A DNA stretch of 64,000 nt from Velthaea sp965214335 (lineage in GTDB: Bacteria > Vulcanimicrobiota > Vulcanimicrobiia > Vulcanimicrobiales > Vulcanimicrobiaceae). The DNA lies in assembly GCA_965214335.1 (NCBI GenBank), contig CBDCBO010000012.1, positions 1 to 64,000 on the forward strand, given 5' to 3'. This document shows, in pieces, positions 8,840-18,579 of this stretch; within the stretch, counting starts at the first letter, position 1, and every line of letters starts with the position of its first letter. The notes beneath the pieces are model-generated. The model searched no databases. It saw only the letters and a list, made by a program, of their open reading frames with translations, and was not told the origin of the DNA. A program made the translations under genes and the position numbers.

Positions 8840-9745
8840 TCACCCGTGCGACGTAAGCAGCCCGCGTTCGGCCAGCGCGAGGTCGAAGGTTCGCGCCGCG
8901 ACGCCGTGGCGCGAGAAGATCGCTTCGATACTGCGGCCGATCGCCGGATCGCCGTGCCGGACGAGGGCGATGACGGACGGCCCCGCGCCCGACAGCGCGA
9001 TACCGTAGATGTCGTCTCCTTCGAGTGCGATCATCTCCTCGAGTCCGGGTACGAAACTGGCCCGATAGGGCTGATGGATGCGATCCCGCATCGCCGCCCG
9101 CAACACGTCGAAACGGCCGCTGGCAAAGGCGGCGCCCAGCAACGCCGCACGGCCGATATTATACACCGCGTCGCGCCGGCTGTAACTCGTCGGTAAAATT
9201 GCGCGGGCTTGCACGGTGGGCATTTCGATTTGCGGAACGACGACGAAGGCACGCAACTGCGACGGCGCGGCGAAGCGGATGTAGCTCGGCAATTCGCCCG
9301 GCGCCTGGGCAGCGACGACGATGCCGCCGAGCAGCGCCGGGATGCCATTGTCGGGATGGCCTTCGATTTCGGCGATCGTTTGCGCCAATTCTTGTTCGCC
9401 GGCGGGCGTGCCGCGGAGGTGGGAGCCGATTGCGACGCCGAGCACGGCGGCGGCGGCACTTCCGCCGAGCCCTTTGCCCAGCGGTATAGCGTTGTTCACC
9501 GCAATGTCCAGCGGCGGAAGCACCCGCGCCCCGGCAATCCGGGCGATGCCGCGCGCGATCTCGTCGCGCAAGCCGTCATGTGTCGGCGGATAGTCGCCGG
9601 CGAAACTCCAACGCGGCGTCTCGCCGGCTGCCAGCACCGTGACCTCGGCGCTGATTCGAAGCTCGAGCGCTAGCCCGATCGAGTCGAAACCCGGACCGAG
9701 ATTCGCGCTCGAGGCGGGCACGGAAACGTGCAACGCCTCATGCAC
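8840..9745 (-). CDS. thrB: Homoserine kinase
   Basis: A 301-aa GHMP-family kinase that phosphorylates L-homoserine with ATP, the step before threonine synthase. The N-terminal strand contains ASSANLGPGFDSIGLAL (residues 12-28), a signature of ThrB, and the ATP-binding glycine-rich loop is PLGKGLGGSAAAAV near residue 90. A third GHMP motif (GIALSGAGPSVIALV) is near residue 250. The start overlaps the end of thrC by 8 bp, indicating translational coupling in an ilvD-thrC-thrB operon. Confidence 0.92.
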   Translation of the reverse strand: MHEALHVSVPASSANLGPGFDSIGLALELRISAEVTVLAAGETPRWSFAGDYPPTHDGLRDEIARGIARIAGARVLPPLDIAVNNAIPLGKGLGGSAAAAVLGVAIGSHLRGTPAGEQELAQTIAEIEGHPDNGIPALLGGIVVAAQAPGELPSYIRFAAPSQLRAFVVVPQIEMPTVQARAILPTSYSRRDAVYNIGRAALLGAAFASGRFDVLRAAMRDRIHQPYRASFVPGLEEMIALEGDDIYGIALSGAGPSVIALVRHGDPAIGRSIEAIFSRHGVAARTFDLALAERGLLTSHG

Positions 9746-11003
9746 CGGCGGGCGCGGCCGCGAGATCGTCGATCCGAGTCAGCAGTTCGGTCTGGCTGCG
9801 CGTATGGACGATCCGGTTGGCAAATGCCCCCGGGGCCGCGTGATACGCGGCGGCATACGCCGTGTCTTTGAGCACGTGACCGGTCAGCACGAGCGCGACG
9901 TCGTCGTCGCGGCCGATGATGCCGGCCGCCACCAGGTGGCGCGCGCCGGCGAGCGACGCGGCCGACGCCGGCTCGCAGCCGATGCCGTCACGGCCAATGA
10001 CCGCTCGCGCATCGCCGATCGCGTCGTCCTCAACCGCGATGACCGTGCCCGCGCTCGACCGGACTTCGCGCAACGCCTTGCGCCACGACGCCGGCGCACC
10101 GATCTTGATCGCGGTCGCGGTCGTCCGGGCGGTCACCGGGACCATATCGCCGCCCTCGCTGAAGAGGCGCGCGAACGGAGCCGCCCCGCTGGCTTGAATC
10201 ACCGCGATGCGCGGCAAACGGTCGATCAGCCCAAGGAGCAGCGCCTCGCGGAAGCCTTTGCCGAAGGCGCTCGTATTGCCCAAGTTCCCGCCCGGCAGAA
10301 CCAACCAGTCGGGCACCTGCCAATTGCGTTGTTCGAGCAGCACGAACGCGGCCGTCTTCTGACCCTCGATGCGATACGGGTTGACGCTGTTGACGATCGC
10401 GACCCGGCGCGGGTCGAGCCCGCGGACGGTGGCCAGCGCCGCGTCGAAATCGCCGTCGATGCCCAGCACGAGCGCTCCATAATCCAGCGTTTGCGCGACT
10501 TTGGCCTCGCTGATGCCGGTCGAGGGGACGAGCACCACCGCGCGCAATCCGGCCCGCGCCGCGTAGGCCGCCATCGATGCAGCCGTATTGCCCGTGCTGG
10601 CGCAAACCGCAAGCCGCGCGCCGCTTTGCGCCGCATGCGTCAAGGCGACCGTCATGCCGGCGTCCTTGAACGAACCTGTGGGGTTCATCCCGAGATGCAC
10701 GTACGTGGCGGCGGCCAAGCCGGCATAGGCGGCACCGCCGGGCGCGGCGTAGAGCGGGACATCGTTTTCGCGCAACGTGACGATGCGGCTGGGATCGAGC
10801 GCCGGCAATAGTTCACGATAGCGCCACACGCCGCTGCGGTCGCGATGGTCGTTCGAGTGGCGCCGGGCGCCGACGAGTTCGCGAATTGCCGCACCGTCCC
10901 AACCGGACGCATCAAGCGCGAACTCCAGCAAACCTGCGCACGCGGCGCAGAATAACGCATCGTCGGCGGCCGGAACGCCGCAGTCGCTACAGATCAGTTT
11001 CAC
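9738..11003 (-). CDS. thrC: Threonine synthase
   Basis: PLP enzyme converting O-phosphohomoserine to threonine. It begins with a small zinc-ribbon-like CSDCG...CAAC segment typical of the archaeal/plant-like ThrC class, and the PLP lysine is in GSFKDAGM. GTG 11003 (VKLICSDCG, giving 421 aa) is preferred, because longer frames run back across the ilvD stop codon. It sits 13 bp after ilvD and overlaps thrB by 8 bp. Confidence 0.92.
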   Translation of the reverse strand: MKLICSDCGVPAADDALFCAACAGLLEFALDASGWDGAAIRELVGARRHSNDHRDRSGVWRYRELLPALDPSRIVTLRENDVPLYAAPGGAAYAGLAAATYVHLGMNPTGSFKDAGMTVALTHAAQSGARLAVCASTGNTAASMAAYAARAGLRAVVLVPSTGISEAKVAQTLDYGALVLGIDGDFDAALATVRGLDPRRVAIVNSVNPYRIEGQKTAAFVLLEQRNWQVPDWLVLPGGNLGNTSAFGKGFREALLLGLIDRLPRIAVIQASGAAPFARLFSEGGDMVPVTARTTATAIKIGAPASWRKALREVRSSAGTVIAVEDDAIGDARAVIGRDGIGCEPASAASLAGARHLVAAGIIGRDDDVALVLTGHVLKDTAYAAAYHAAPGAFANRIVHTRSQTELLTRIDDLAAAPAGA

Positions 11004-11016
11004 GCCAGGCGTCTTT

Positions 11017-12753
11017 CTAGTCCGGCCGGGTAATTGCGCCTTCGGACGCGGACGACACGTGGGCGGCATATTTGGCGAAGACACCGGTCGTATAGTTGGG
11101 TTTCGGTTTGGTCCACGCACGCATGCGCAGGCTCAGTTCGGCCGGGCTGACGTCGGCGTCGATGCGCCGGGAGTCGATATCGATTGTGATGAGGTCGCCG
11201 TCGCGCAGCGCCGCGATCGGGCCACCGACCGCGGCCTCGGGCGAAATATGCCCGATCATGAGGCCGCGGGTGGCTCCGCTGAAACGGCCGTCGGTAATGA
11301 GCGCGACGCTTTCGCCCAGCCCCTGGCCGACGATGGCGCCCGTTACGCCGAGCATCTCGCGCATGCCGGGTCCGCCTTTGGGCCCTTCGTACCGGATCAC
11401 GACCACGTCGCCCGCCACGATTTGACGCTGGTCGATCGCGTGCATGGCGTCTTCTTCGCGGTCGAAAACGCGAGCCGGGCCGCGATGGTACGTTCGTTCG
11501 TGTCCGGCGACCTTGACCACGCCGCCGTCGGGGGCGACATCACCGCGCATGATCACGATGCCGCCGGTCGGCTTGAACGGATGGTCGGCCGTTGAGATGA
11601 CGGTTTGACCGGGGGTCTCGCGGGCGTCGGCCGACTCTTGGGCCAACGTCCGGCCGGTCGGGGTCAAGGTCTCGCCGTGAACGAGATTGGCCTCGACCAT
11701 CCGGCGCGCGATGAGGGCGATACCGCCCGCCGCGTCGACGTCGGTAGCCACGTATTTGCCGCCCGGACGCAGATCGGCCACGATCGGCGTCCGGCGTGAG
11801 ATCGCGTCGAAATCGTCGATCGTGAGCGGCACGCCGGCTTCGCGCGCGATGGCCAGGAGATGCAGCACGGCATTGGTCGAGCCGCCGGTGCCGGCGGCCG
11901 CCGCGATACCGTTTTCGAACGCCGCGCGCGTCGCCAGATCGAGCGGCCGAACGTTGCGATTGAGCAAATCCATCACGATCTTGCCGGCCCGGTAGGCTTC
12001 TGCGTCCTTACGCGCATCGAGCGCCGGCGGACTCGCACTGCCGACCGGCGATAGACCCAGAAACTCGAACACCGTCGCCATCGTGTTGGCGGTGAATTGG
12101 CCACCGCACGCGCCCGCGCCCGGACATGCATGGTCTTCGATCGCCAACAACTGCGCATCGCTAATTTTTCCCGCGGAGTGCGCGCCGATCGCTTCGTACA
12201 CGTCGCCCAGCGTCAGATCGACGCCGTCGAATTTTCCCGGCTGAATCGTACCGCCGTAAAGCATGACGGCGGGGACGTTGAGCCGCATGAGCGCCATCGC
12301 CGTTCCGGGACCGGTTTTGTCGCACGCGAACAGGCCCACGATCGCATCGAACATATAGCCGCGCCCGACTAACTCGATCGAATCGGCGATGACTTCGCGG
12401 CTAACGAGCGAGGCCTTCATTCCCTCGGTGCCCATGGTGATGCCGTCGCTAATTGCGATGGTGTTAAATTCCATCGGCGTGCCGCCGGCTTCGCGTACAC
12501 CGCGCTTGACGTGCGCCACCAAATCGCGCAAGTTATAGCCGCAAGGCATCGTCTCGATCCACGTATGCGCGATGCCGATGATGGGTTTGGCGAGGTCGGC
12601 GTCGGTGAAGCCGATCGCTTTGAACATGGCGCGCGCGCCCGCGCGGTCGCGGCCATTGGTGATCGTCGCGCTGTTCCATTTTGGACCTGCGCCGGTGGCT
12701 GTGCCGTTGTGGCCGTTCACGAGATGCTCCAACATGCGAGGTGACTCGTGCAT
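11017..12753 (-). CDS. ilvD: Dihydroxy-acid dehydratase
   Basis: Iron-sulfur dehydratase of valine, leucine and isoleucine biosynthesis, turning 2,3-dihydroxy acids into 2-oxo acids. About 578 aa from ATG 12753; a TTG at 12780 would add nine residues. The cluster cysteines are in the expected contexts, CDKTGPGTAMAL and CPGAGACGGQFTANTMA, and the C-terminal domain has DGRFSGATRGLMIGHISPEA. It is the first gene of the ilvD-thrC-thrB group and lies directly downstream of the chemotaxis receptor gene. Confidence 0.95.
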   Translation of the reverse strand: MHESPRMLEHLVNGHNGTATGAGPKWNSATITNGRDRAGARAMFKAIGFTDADLAKPIIGIAHTWIETMPCGYNLRDLVAHVKRGVREAGGTPMEFNTIAISDGITMGTEGMKASLVSREVIADSIELVGRGYMFDAIVGLFACDKTGPGTAMALMRLNVPAVMLYGGTIQPGKFDGVDLTLGDVYEAIGAHSAGKISDAQLLAIEDHACPGAGACGGQFTANTMATVFEFLGLSPVGSASPPALDARKDAEAYRAGKIVMDLLNRNVRPLDLATRAAFENGIAAAAGTGGSTNAVLHLLAIAREAGVPLTIDDFDAISRRTPIVADLRPGGKYVATDVDAAGGIALIARRMVEANLVHGETLTPTGRTLAQESADARETPGQTVISTADHPFKPTGGIVIMRGDVAPDGGVVKVAGHERTYHRGPARVFDREEDAMHAIDQRQIVAGDVVVIRYEGPKGGPGMREMLGVTGAIVGQGLGESVALITDGRFSGATRGLMIGHISPEAAVGGPIAALRDGDLITIDIDSRRIDADVSPAELSLRMRAWTKPKPNYTTGVFAKYAAHVSSASEGAITRPD

Positions 12754-12792
12754 GTTGTTGTCGAGCGACGGCCCGGACAACCTGCTTACCGT

Positions 12793-14502
12793 TTACGCTT
12801 TGGCGATCAGATCGAGTTCCTTGGAGATCGTTGAGAGCTGACCGGAACACTGAGCGACGCCGGCCGACAGATTGAGCGACTGATCGGCCATCGCGCTGAC
12901 CGCCGCCACGCTGTTGGCAATCTGCAAGCTCCCTTGCGCCGTCTGGGCCGAATTACCGGCAATATCGCGCGTGGCCGCGGCTTGCTGCTCGACCGCGCTT
13001 GCAATCGTCGTCTGAATACCGCTGATCTCGTTGATGACGGCGGTGATCCGCGTGATCGCCGAGACCGAAGCCTGCGTTCCGGTGGTGATAACGCCGACTT
13101 TATCGTTTATTTCTTTGATCGCACGTTGCGAGTCGGTCGCCAGTTTGCGCACTTCATCGGCAACGACGGCGAAGCCGCGACCGTGTTCGCCCGCGCGCGC
13201 GGCTTCGATCGCGGCATTGAGCGCCAGCAAGTTTGTTTGATCGGCGATCGACTCGATGACGCGGATGATTTCGCCGACTTGGCGGCTGCCGGCGTCGAGC
13301 TGCTCGATCGTCACGTTCGTTTCTCTGGCCATCGTAACGGCACCGTCGGCGACCGCCGTCGCGTGGGCGACGCTCTTGGCGATGTCGGTGATGGTCGCGC
13401 TCATGGCATCGATAGCGCTGGCGACACTTTGCGCATTGCGCACGATGGCGTCGGAAAATCCGGCGGTCGTCGCGATGGTCTCCGAGGTTTGGCGCGCGTT
13501 TGCCGCCAGGCTGCCACTGGAGCGATCCATATCGCTCGCCGCCGACAGCAACTTGCTGACGTTTGCCGCGATGGCCTCGAAAGCCGCGACGCGTTGGCCG
13601 AGCGTTTCCTGTAATTCATGCGCGCGGCGTTTGTCATCATCGATATCTTTGAGCGAACCCGCGACGCGCAACGGATTGCCGGCGGCATCACGTAAGGTCG
13701 TACCGCAGGCGCGAAACCAACGATATCCCTGCGAACGCGTTTTGAGTTGATACTCGACGTCGTAACTGGTGCGGCCGGTCTTGTCCATAAGGTGCGCCGA
13801 GAACGCGGCCAAGGTCCGCGCTTCGTGGTCCGGATGCAGCAGCGCGGCCCAACTCTTGAGCACATTGGGAAAATCACTGAGACCGGCGTAGCCCAACATG
13901 CTACGAAAGCGGTCCGACCACCAAAACGGCGTATCGGGTAAGATCTGGCCATCGCCGGGATAGACCATATCCCACAGACCTTCAGTCGAACTGTCGTTCA
14001 CGAGTTTAAATCGGATGAGCGCCGTCTCGAGTTCGTCCGAACGTTGTTTTTGCTCGGTGATGTCGGTCAACGACCCCGCGACACGCAACGGATTGCCGGC
14101 CGCATCGCGTAAGGTCGTACCGCGCGCGCGGAACCAGCGGTATTCACCGCTGCGCATCTTTAGTTGGTATTCGACGTCGTACGGCGTGCGGCCGGTACGG
14201 TCGGCCAGATGCTTGGCGAAAGCATCCAGCGTCCGGGCTTCATGGTCGGGATGCAGCAGCGAGGCCCAGCTGCCCAAGATGTTCGGAAAATCCTTGTCGT
14301 CGGTGTACCCGAGCATCGACCGAAAGCGATCCGACCAGATGAACGGCGTCTGCGCATCGACCTTCGCGTCGGCCGGATAGCGCATATCCCACAATCCGTC
14401 ACTCGAACTGCGATTGACCAAGTCGAAGCGGATTAAGGTTTCTTGTAATTCCGTTTCGAGCGCTGACTTTTTCGACGGCCTCAACCAAGACACGTTCAAC
14501 AT
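12793..14502 (-). CDS. Soluble methyl-accepting chemotaxis protein with two PAS domains
   Basis: A 569-aa receptor without signal peptide or transmembrane helix, so probably cytosolic. It has two tandem PAS/PAC modules (about residues 20-155 and 160-295) that are close copies; both carry the GTTLRDAAGNPLRVAGSL segment. A C-terminal signalling domain follows, with the MCP hairpin tip IADQTNLLALNAAIEAARAG. The start at ATG 14502 has AGGGG about 5 nt upstream; the longer frame back to 15003 overlaps the divergent gene and is rejected. No che or flagellar genes occur in the window, so it may feed a non-flagellar pathway. Confidence 0.88.
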   Translation of the reverse strand: MLNVSWLRPSKKSALETELQETLIRFDLVNRSSSDGLWDMRYPADAKVDAQTPFIWSDRFRSMLGYTDDKDFPNILGSWASLLHPDHEARTLDAFAKHLADRTGRTPYDVEYQLKMRSGEYRWFRARGTTLRDAAGNPLRVAGSLTDITEQKQRSDELETALIRFKLVNDSSTEGLWDMVYPGDGQILPDTPFWWSDRFRSMLGYAGLSDFPNVLKSWAALLHPDHEARTLAAFSAHLMDKTGRTSYDVEYQLKTRSQGYRWFRACGTTLRDAAGNPLRVAGSLKDIDDDKRRAHELQETLGQRVAAFEAIAANVSKLLSAASDMDRSSGSLAANARQTSETIATTAGFSDAIVRNAQSVASAIDAMSATITDIAKSVAHATAVADGAVTMARETNVTIEQLDAGSRQVGEIIRVIESIADQTNLLALNAAIEAARAGEHGRGFAVVADEVRKLATDSQRAIKEINDKVGVITTGTQASVSAITRITAVINEISGIQTTIASAVEQQAAATRDIAGNSAQTAQGSLQIANSVAAVSAMADQSLNLSAGVAQCSGQLSTISKELDLIAKA

Positions 14503-14910
14503 CGTTCCCCTGCCGCATAGCATCCGCGGCGCACGCTTTTTGGTCGGTCGAAAATGGACAAAGTTTAGACCGTTTACCGCCGCGCCGTGCGGGGCCGGTG
14601 AGCCGCCCGCGCGGAATCGGCGACGCTGCCTCCGTCGCGGCGATCGTAAAAACGGTGTGTGGTGCGACCAACGGTGCAGACGGCAAGCGGTTGCAGCGAC
14701 CTGCCAGGCGACGGTGCATCGGTGATTGCGTTCGGCTACGAGCGAAGCGTCGGCCGACGCATGTCGATGCGTTCCTAGGAGTTGGCGACCGAGGCGACAA
14801 CTTTCGAAAGACGTCTCGCCGTTTTGGCCGCCCACGCTCCTTGGCGCGACGCCGGCCGGCCCAGCATTGCGGGCGGCGGTTCGCGCCCACTCGTCACGGA
14901 GGTTTATGCC
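14503..14910. other. Divergent intergenic region
   Basis: About 400 bp between the divergently transcribed chemotaxis receptor and the LarA-like gene. Frames cross it on both strands, including N-terminal extensions of both neighbours, but both genes have good ribosome-binding sites at the inner starts. It therefore probably holds the two promoters and leaders. No clear promoter hexamers, operator or RNA element could be assigned. Confidence 0.4.
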
Positions 14911-16173
14911 ATGGAGGTTATCGCGGCGCGTATCGTTCGCGACACGCTCGTTGCTCCGGCGCTTGCCGATCCGCAGCACGCAGCGCATGATGCGCTCGCG
15001 CATGTGCTGCGCGGCCGACTCACGCGCGGGGCCCGGGTTGCCATCACCGCCGGCAGCCGCGGCATCGCGAACGCTCCGGCGATCTTACGTGGCTTGGCGA
15101 GCGCCGTGCGCGACGTGGGTGGCACCCCGTTCTTGGTCGCGGCGATGGGTTCGCACGGCGGCGGCACGGGCGAGGGTCAACGCGAGATGCTGGCCCTGCT
15201 CGGCATCACCGAAGCGACCGTCGGCGCGCCGATCGTTAGTGAGATGGACGTGCTTGCGGTCGGCACGACACCCAGCGGCGTCCCGGTCTACTGCGACCGA
15301 CACGCGGCCGGCGCGGACGCCATCGTCGTCGCCGGCCGCATCAAGCCGCATACCGATTTTTCCGGTGCCATCGAGAGCGGTATCTTGAAGATGGCGGCGA
15401 TCGGCTTAGGCAAAGCGATCGGCGCGGCGGCTTATCATGCGGCGTTCGCTCAGCTCGGCTACGAACGCATCATTCGCGAAGTTGCGGCAGTGCAATTAGC
15501 GCAATTGCCGATCGTCGCCGGGGTCGGCATCGTCGAAGATCACCGTGGAAACACGCACGCCATCGAAGCGTTCGCGGCCGACAGCATCGTGGCGAACGAG
15601 GAGCGACTGCTCGTGCGGGCGCGCGAACTCTTATCCGTGCTGCCCTTCGACGAACTGGATCTGCTGGTCGTCGACGAGATGGGCAAAAACTTTTCGGGCG
15701 CCGGCATGGATACCAATGTCACCGCGCGGGCGGTCGACGGCCGTTCGCAAAAGTCGGCCAAACCCGTGATCCGCCAACTATTCGTACGCGATCTAACCGA
15801 TCGGTCGCACGGAAATGCCAACGGCGTCGGCTTGGCCGATTTTTGTTTGCGCCGGCTGGCCGATAAAATCGACTGGCAGGCAACGTATCTCAATGCGCTC
15901 ACCGCCGCTCAACCCGCGAGCGCCCGGCTCCCGGTGGTGTGCACCAACGATCGCGAAGCCGTTCGGCATGCGCTCGTCGCCGCCGGCGTCGAACGGCTGG
16001 CCGATGCGCGCGTGGCGCGCATCAAGAACACCTTGCACATCGATGCGATGGTCGTTTCCGAAGCGGCATTGGCAACGATGCATAACGCCGGCCGATACGA
16101 GGTCGCGGCAGCATCAGACGCGTTGGCCCTGCGGGCCGACGATTACTTTACGGCTTTTCCGGCGGAGAATTAG
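14911..16173 (+). CDS. LarA-like (DUF2088) nickel-dependent racemase family protein
   Basis: A 420-aa protein of the LarA/DUF2088 family, whose founder racemises lactate with a nickel-pincer nucleotide. Candidate ligand positions are kept: a His in MGSHGGG (about residue 82), His147 in IKPHTDF and Lys160 in ESGILKMA, the region of the covalent lysine in LarA. Spacing differs from true lactate racemases, and no larB/C/E cofactor genes are visible, so the substrate is unknown. The start is ATG 14911 with GGAGG 8 nt upstream. It lies 4 bp before an epimerase gene, so the two are almost certainly co-translated. Confidence 0.72.
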   Translation: MEVIAARIVRDTLVAPALADPQHAAHDALAHVLRGRLTRGARVAITAGSRGIANAPAILRGLASAVRDVGGTPFLVAAMGSHGGGTGEGQREMLALLGITEATVGAPIVSEMDVLAVGTTPSGVPVYCDRHAAGADAIVVAGRIKPHTDFSGAIESGILKMAAIGLGKAIGAAAYHAAFAQLGYERIIREVAAVQLAQLPIVAGVGIVEDHRGNTHAIEAFAADSIVANEERLLVRARELLSVLPFDELDLLVVDEMGKNFSGAGMDTNVTARAVDGRSQKSAKPVIRQLFVRDLTDRSHGNANGVGLADFCLRRLADKIDWQATYLNALTAAQPASARLPVVCTNDREAVRHALVAAGVERLADARVARIKNTLHIDAMVVSEAALATMHNAGRYEVAAASDALALRADDYFTAFPAEN

Positions 16174-16177
16174 CAAG

Positions 16178-17092
16178 ATGCAGGTGCTCGTTACGGGCGG
16201 TTACGGTTTTATCGGCGCTTGGACCACGCGTAAACTGCTCGAAGCCGGCCATTCCGTGCGCATCTTCGAGAATCACACCGACCGGCGTTTCTACGAACAA
16301 ATTTTAAGCGACCGGGCCGGCGATCCGCGGATCACGCACGTGGCGGGCGACATCGTTGATTACGACGACGTCGGCCGGGCGGTTGACGGTTGCTCGGCAA
16401 TCGTTCACTTGGCCGGAATTTTGGTTCCGTATTGCCGCGAAAATCCGTTGCGCGGGGCCCAGATTAACGTTATCGGCACGCTCAATGTATTCGAACACGC
16501 CAAAGCCGGGGGGGTGAGCGGCATCTCCTATGCGTCGAGCGTTGCCGTCTTCGGACCCGACGACGGCGTTACGCCGAACCCGACCACCCACTACGGCGCG
16601 TTCAAATTATGTAACGAAGGCAACGCGCGCGCATACTGGATCGATCATAAGCTCCCCAGCGTTGGGCTGCGGCCGTTCACGGTCTACGGCCCGGGCCGCG
16701 AGACGGGCATTACCGCCGGGCCAACGATTGCGATGCGGCATGCCGCACAGGGAAATGCGTACACGATCCCATTTAGCGGCTCGACCGGAATGGATTACGT
16801 TGAAGACACGGCGACGATCTTCGCCCGTGCGGCGACCGAACCGCCGGCCGGCGCGCACGTTTTCAGTTTGCAAGGCGTGATCGCCTCGACCGACGATATC
16901 ATCGCCGCGATCCGCGAAATCGAGCCGGACGCGCGCATCGACGCGACCGGAGCGCCGTTGCCGTTCGCACCGCAACTGGACGAACGCGACCTGCGGACGG
17001 TTTTCGCGGGACTTCCCAAGACAACGTTGCGCGACGGAACCGCCAAGACCGTCGCGTTCTACCGCGAGCACGCCGGACTGGCGCGCGTGTAG
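16178..17092 (+). CDS. NAD-dependent epimerase/dehydratase
   Basis: A 304-aa extended SDR of the nucleotide-sugar epimerase type. GGYGFIG at residues 7-13 binds NAD, the catalytic triad region shows YASSVAVFG and YGAFK (YxxxK, about residues 142-146), and PFTVYGPGR follows. ATG 16178 has GGAG upstream and sits 4 bp behind the LarA-like gene. Substrate cannot be read from sequence; pairing with a LarA-like enzyme suggests hydroxy-acid or sugar-acid metabolism rather than cell-envelope sugars, which is inference. Confidence 0.82.
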   Translation: MQVLVTGGYGFIGAWTTRKLLEAGHSVRIFENHTDRRFYEQILSDRAGDPRITHVAGDIVDYDDVGRAVDGCSAIVHLAGILVPYCRENPLRGAQINVIGTLNVFEHAKAGGVSGISYASSVAVFGPDDGVTPNPTTHYGAFKLCNEGNARAYWIDHKLPSVGLRPFTVYGPGRETGITAGPTIAMRHAAQGNAYTIPFSGSTGMDYVEDTATIFARAATEPPAGAHVFSLQGVIASTDDIIAAIREIEPDARIDATGAPLPFAPQLDERDLRTVFAGLPKTTLRDGTAKTVAFYREHAGLARV

Positions 17093-17226
17093 GCTACACC
17101 CGTTAACCGGCGCGCGACGGTCGAACGGACGGCATTCGATGATGCGCGTGGTGTCCCGGCCGGTGCTGCCGGCTCGGCGCCGGGCGGTGTGACGGTCGCA
17201 CGGCGCGTAACGTCGAAAGGTTACCC

Positions 17227-18579
17227 GTGATCGAGCAACACCATCTGGGTTTTTCGGGGACCGACATTCCGCCCGAGGCCGTCTTCAATCAATGCGTTCG
17301 GTGCGGGTTGTGTTTGCCGACCTGCCCGACTTACGTGGAAACGCTGGTTGAAACGTCGAGCCCGCGCGGGCGCATCGCGCTGATCCGGGCCGTAGCCGAA
17401 GATCGGCTCGATCTGACCGACCCTGGTTTCATGCATCAAATGTCCGAATGCCTCGACTGCCGGGCGTGCGAGGCCGTGTGTCCCTCGGGCGTGGCCTACG
17501 GCCAACTGCTCGAGCCGGCGCGCACGCAAATCGTCCGGGCCACCGCGCAGTCCCGCAGCTGGACGAGCCGGCTGGGCCGGGCCGTCGCCATCGGTGCGCT
17601 GTTCTCGAACATGCGCCTCATGCGGCTGGCCGCGACGCTGATCCGCTTTTACCAGCGGTCCGGTCTGCGGACGCTGGCGCGCGACAGTGGTCTGTTGCGC
17701 GCGCTCGAACTGGCGGAGCTCGAAGCGCTGACGCCGACGATCTCCGACAACTTTTTCGTCCCTCGCGATCAGCGCTGGCAAGCGCTGGGACCGCGCAAGG
17801 CGACGGTCTTCATGCACGCCGGTTGCGTGATGCATGTGGCGTTCGCGGGCGTTAATGAAGCGACGGTCCGGGTCTTGCAGCGCGCCGGCTGCGACGTCAT
17901 AGCGCCGGCCGGTCAGGGCTGTTGCGGTGCGATCACCATTCACGCGGGCGAGATGGATCGCGGCCGCGCGTTGGCCAAAGTCAATATTGCGGCGTTCGAG
18001 GCCAGCGGTGCCGACCTGTATATCGTGAACGCCGCCGGTTGCGGCTCGTCACTCAAGGAGTACGGCCACCTCTTCGAAGGCGACCGCCTGTGGGGCGAGC
18101 GTGCAACGGCCTTCAGCGCGCGCGTTCGCGATATCTGTGAATACCTGGACGAGATCGGCATCGCGCCGGAACTCGGCCCGCTGCCGGCGGTGGCGACGTA
18201 TCAGGAGCCGTGCCATCTTGCGCACGCACAGCGTATCGCGGTTGCGCCGCGCCGGCTGCTCGCACAAATTCCGGGCCTAGAACTCCGTGAAATGGCCGAA
18301 AGTTCGTTGTGCTGCGGCAGCGCCGGAATCTACAACGTCACCCAACCCGACATGGCGAACCGGCTGCAAGCCCGGAAGATCGCGCGCGTCGTCGAGGTCA
18401 ACCCGCAGATCGTGGTTACCGCCAATCCGGGTTGCGCGCTGCAACTCGAGAACGGGTTACGCAAGGACGGCCGCGCCATTGCCGTCCGGCATATCGTCGA
18501 ACTGCTCGACGCGTCGTATGCCGCCTATAAGTCGCCGACGCGCGACCCGTCGTTGACGGCGTCGTCGAGTGTCGGATAA
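17227..18579 (+). CDS. glcF: GlcF-like (Fe-S) oxidoreductase subunit
   Basis: A 450-aa iron-sulfur protein like glycolate oxidase subunit GlcF. Two 4Fe-4S motifs, CVRCGLCLPTCP (about residues 22-33) and CLDCRACEAVCP (about 75-86), are followed by two CCG domains with GQGCCGA and SSLCCGSAG. Such subunits pass electrons from a FAD subunit (GlcD) oxidising glycolate or D-lactate to the quinone pool. No glcD/glcE gene is in the window. GTG 17227 follows AAAGG. It is downstream of the LarA-like/epimerase pair on the same strand, consistent with a 2-hydroxyacid theme. Confidence 0.82.
   Translation: MIEQHHLGFSGTDIPPEAVFNQCVRCGLCLPTCPTYVETLVETSSPRGRIALIRAVAEDRLDLTDPGFMHQMSECLDCRACEAVCPSGVAYGQLLEPARTQIVRATAQSRSWTSRLGRAVAIGALFSNMRLMRLAATLIRFYQRSGLRTLARDSGLLRALELAELEALTPTISDNFFVPRDQRWQALGPRKATVFMHAGCVMHVAFAGVNEATVRVLQRAGCDVIAPAGQGCCGAITIHAGEMDRGRALAKVNIAAFEASGADLYIVNAAGCGSSLKEYGHLFEGDRLWGERATAFSARVRDICEYLDEIGIAPELGPLPAVATYQEPCHLAHAQRIAVAPRRLLAQIPGLELREMAESSLCCGSAGIYNVTQPDMANRLQARKIARVVEVNPQIVVTANPGCALQLENGLRKDGRAIAVRHIVELLDASYAAYKSPTRDPSLTASSSVG

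Noticed and set aside
9639..10811. Long open frame of 390 codons on the plus strand
   Set aside because: It is antisense to thrC, Arg-rich and without family features; a typical GC-rich shadow frame.
14503..15003. N-terminal extension of the chemotaxis receptor
   Set aside because: It overlaps the start of the divergent LarA-like gene, has no motif, and the inner ATG 14502 has a good AGGGG.
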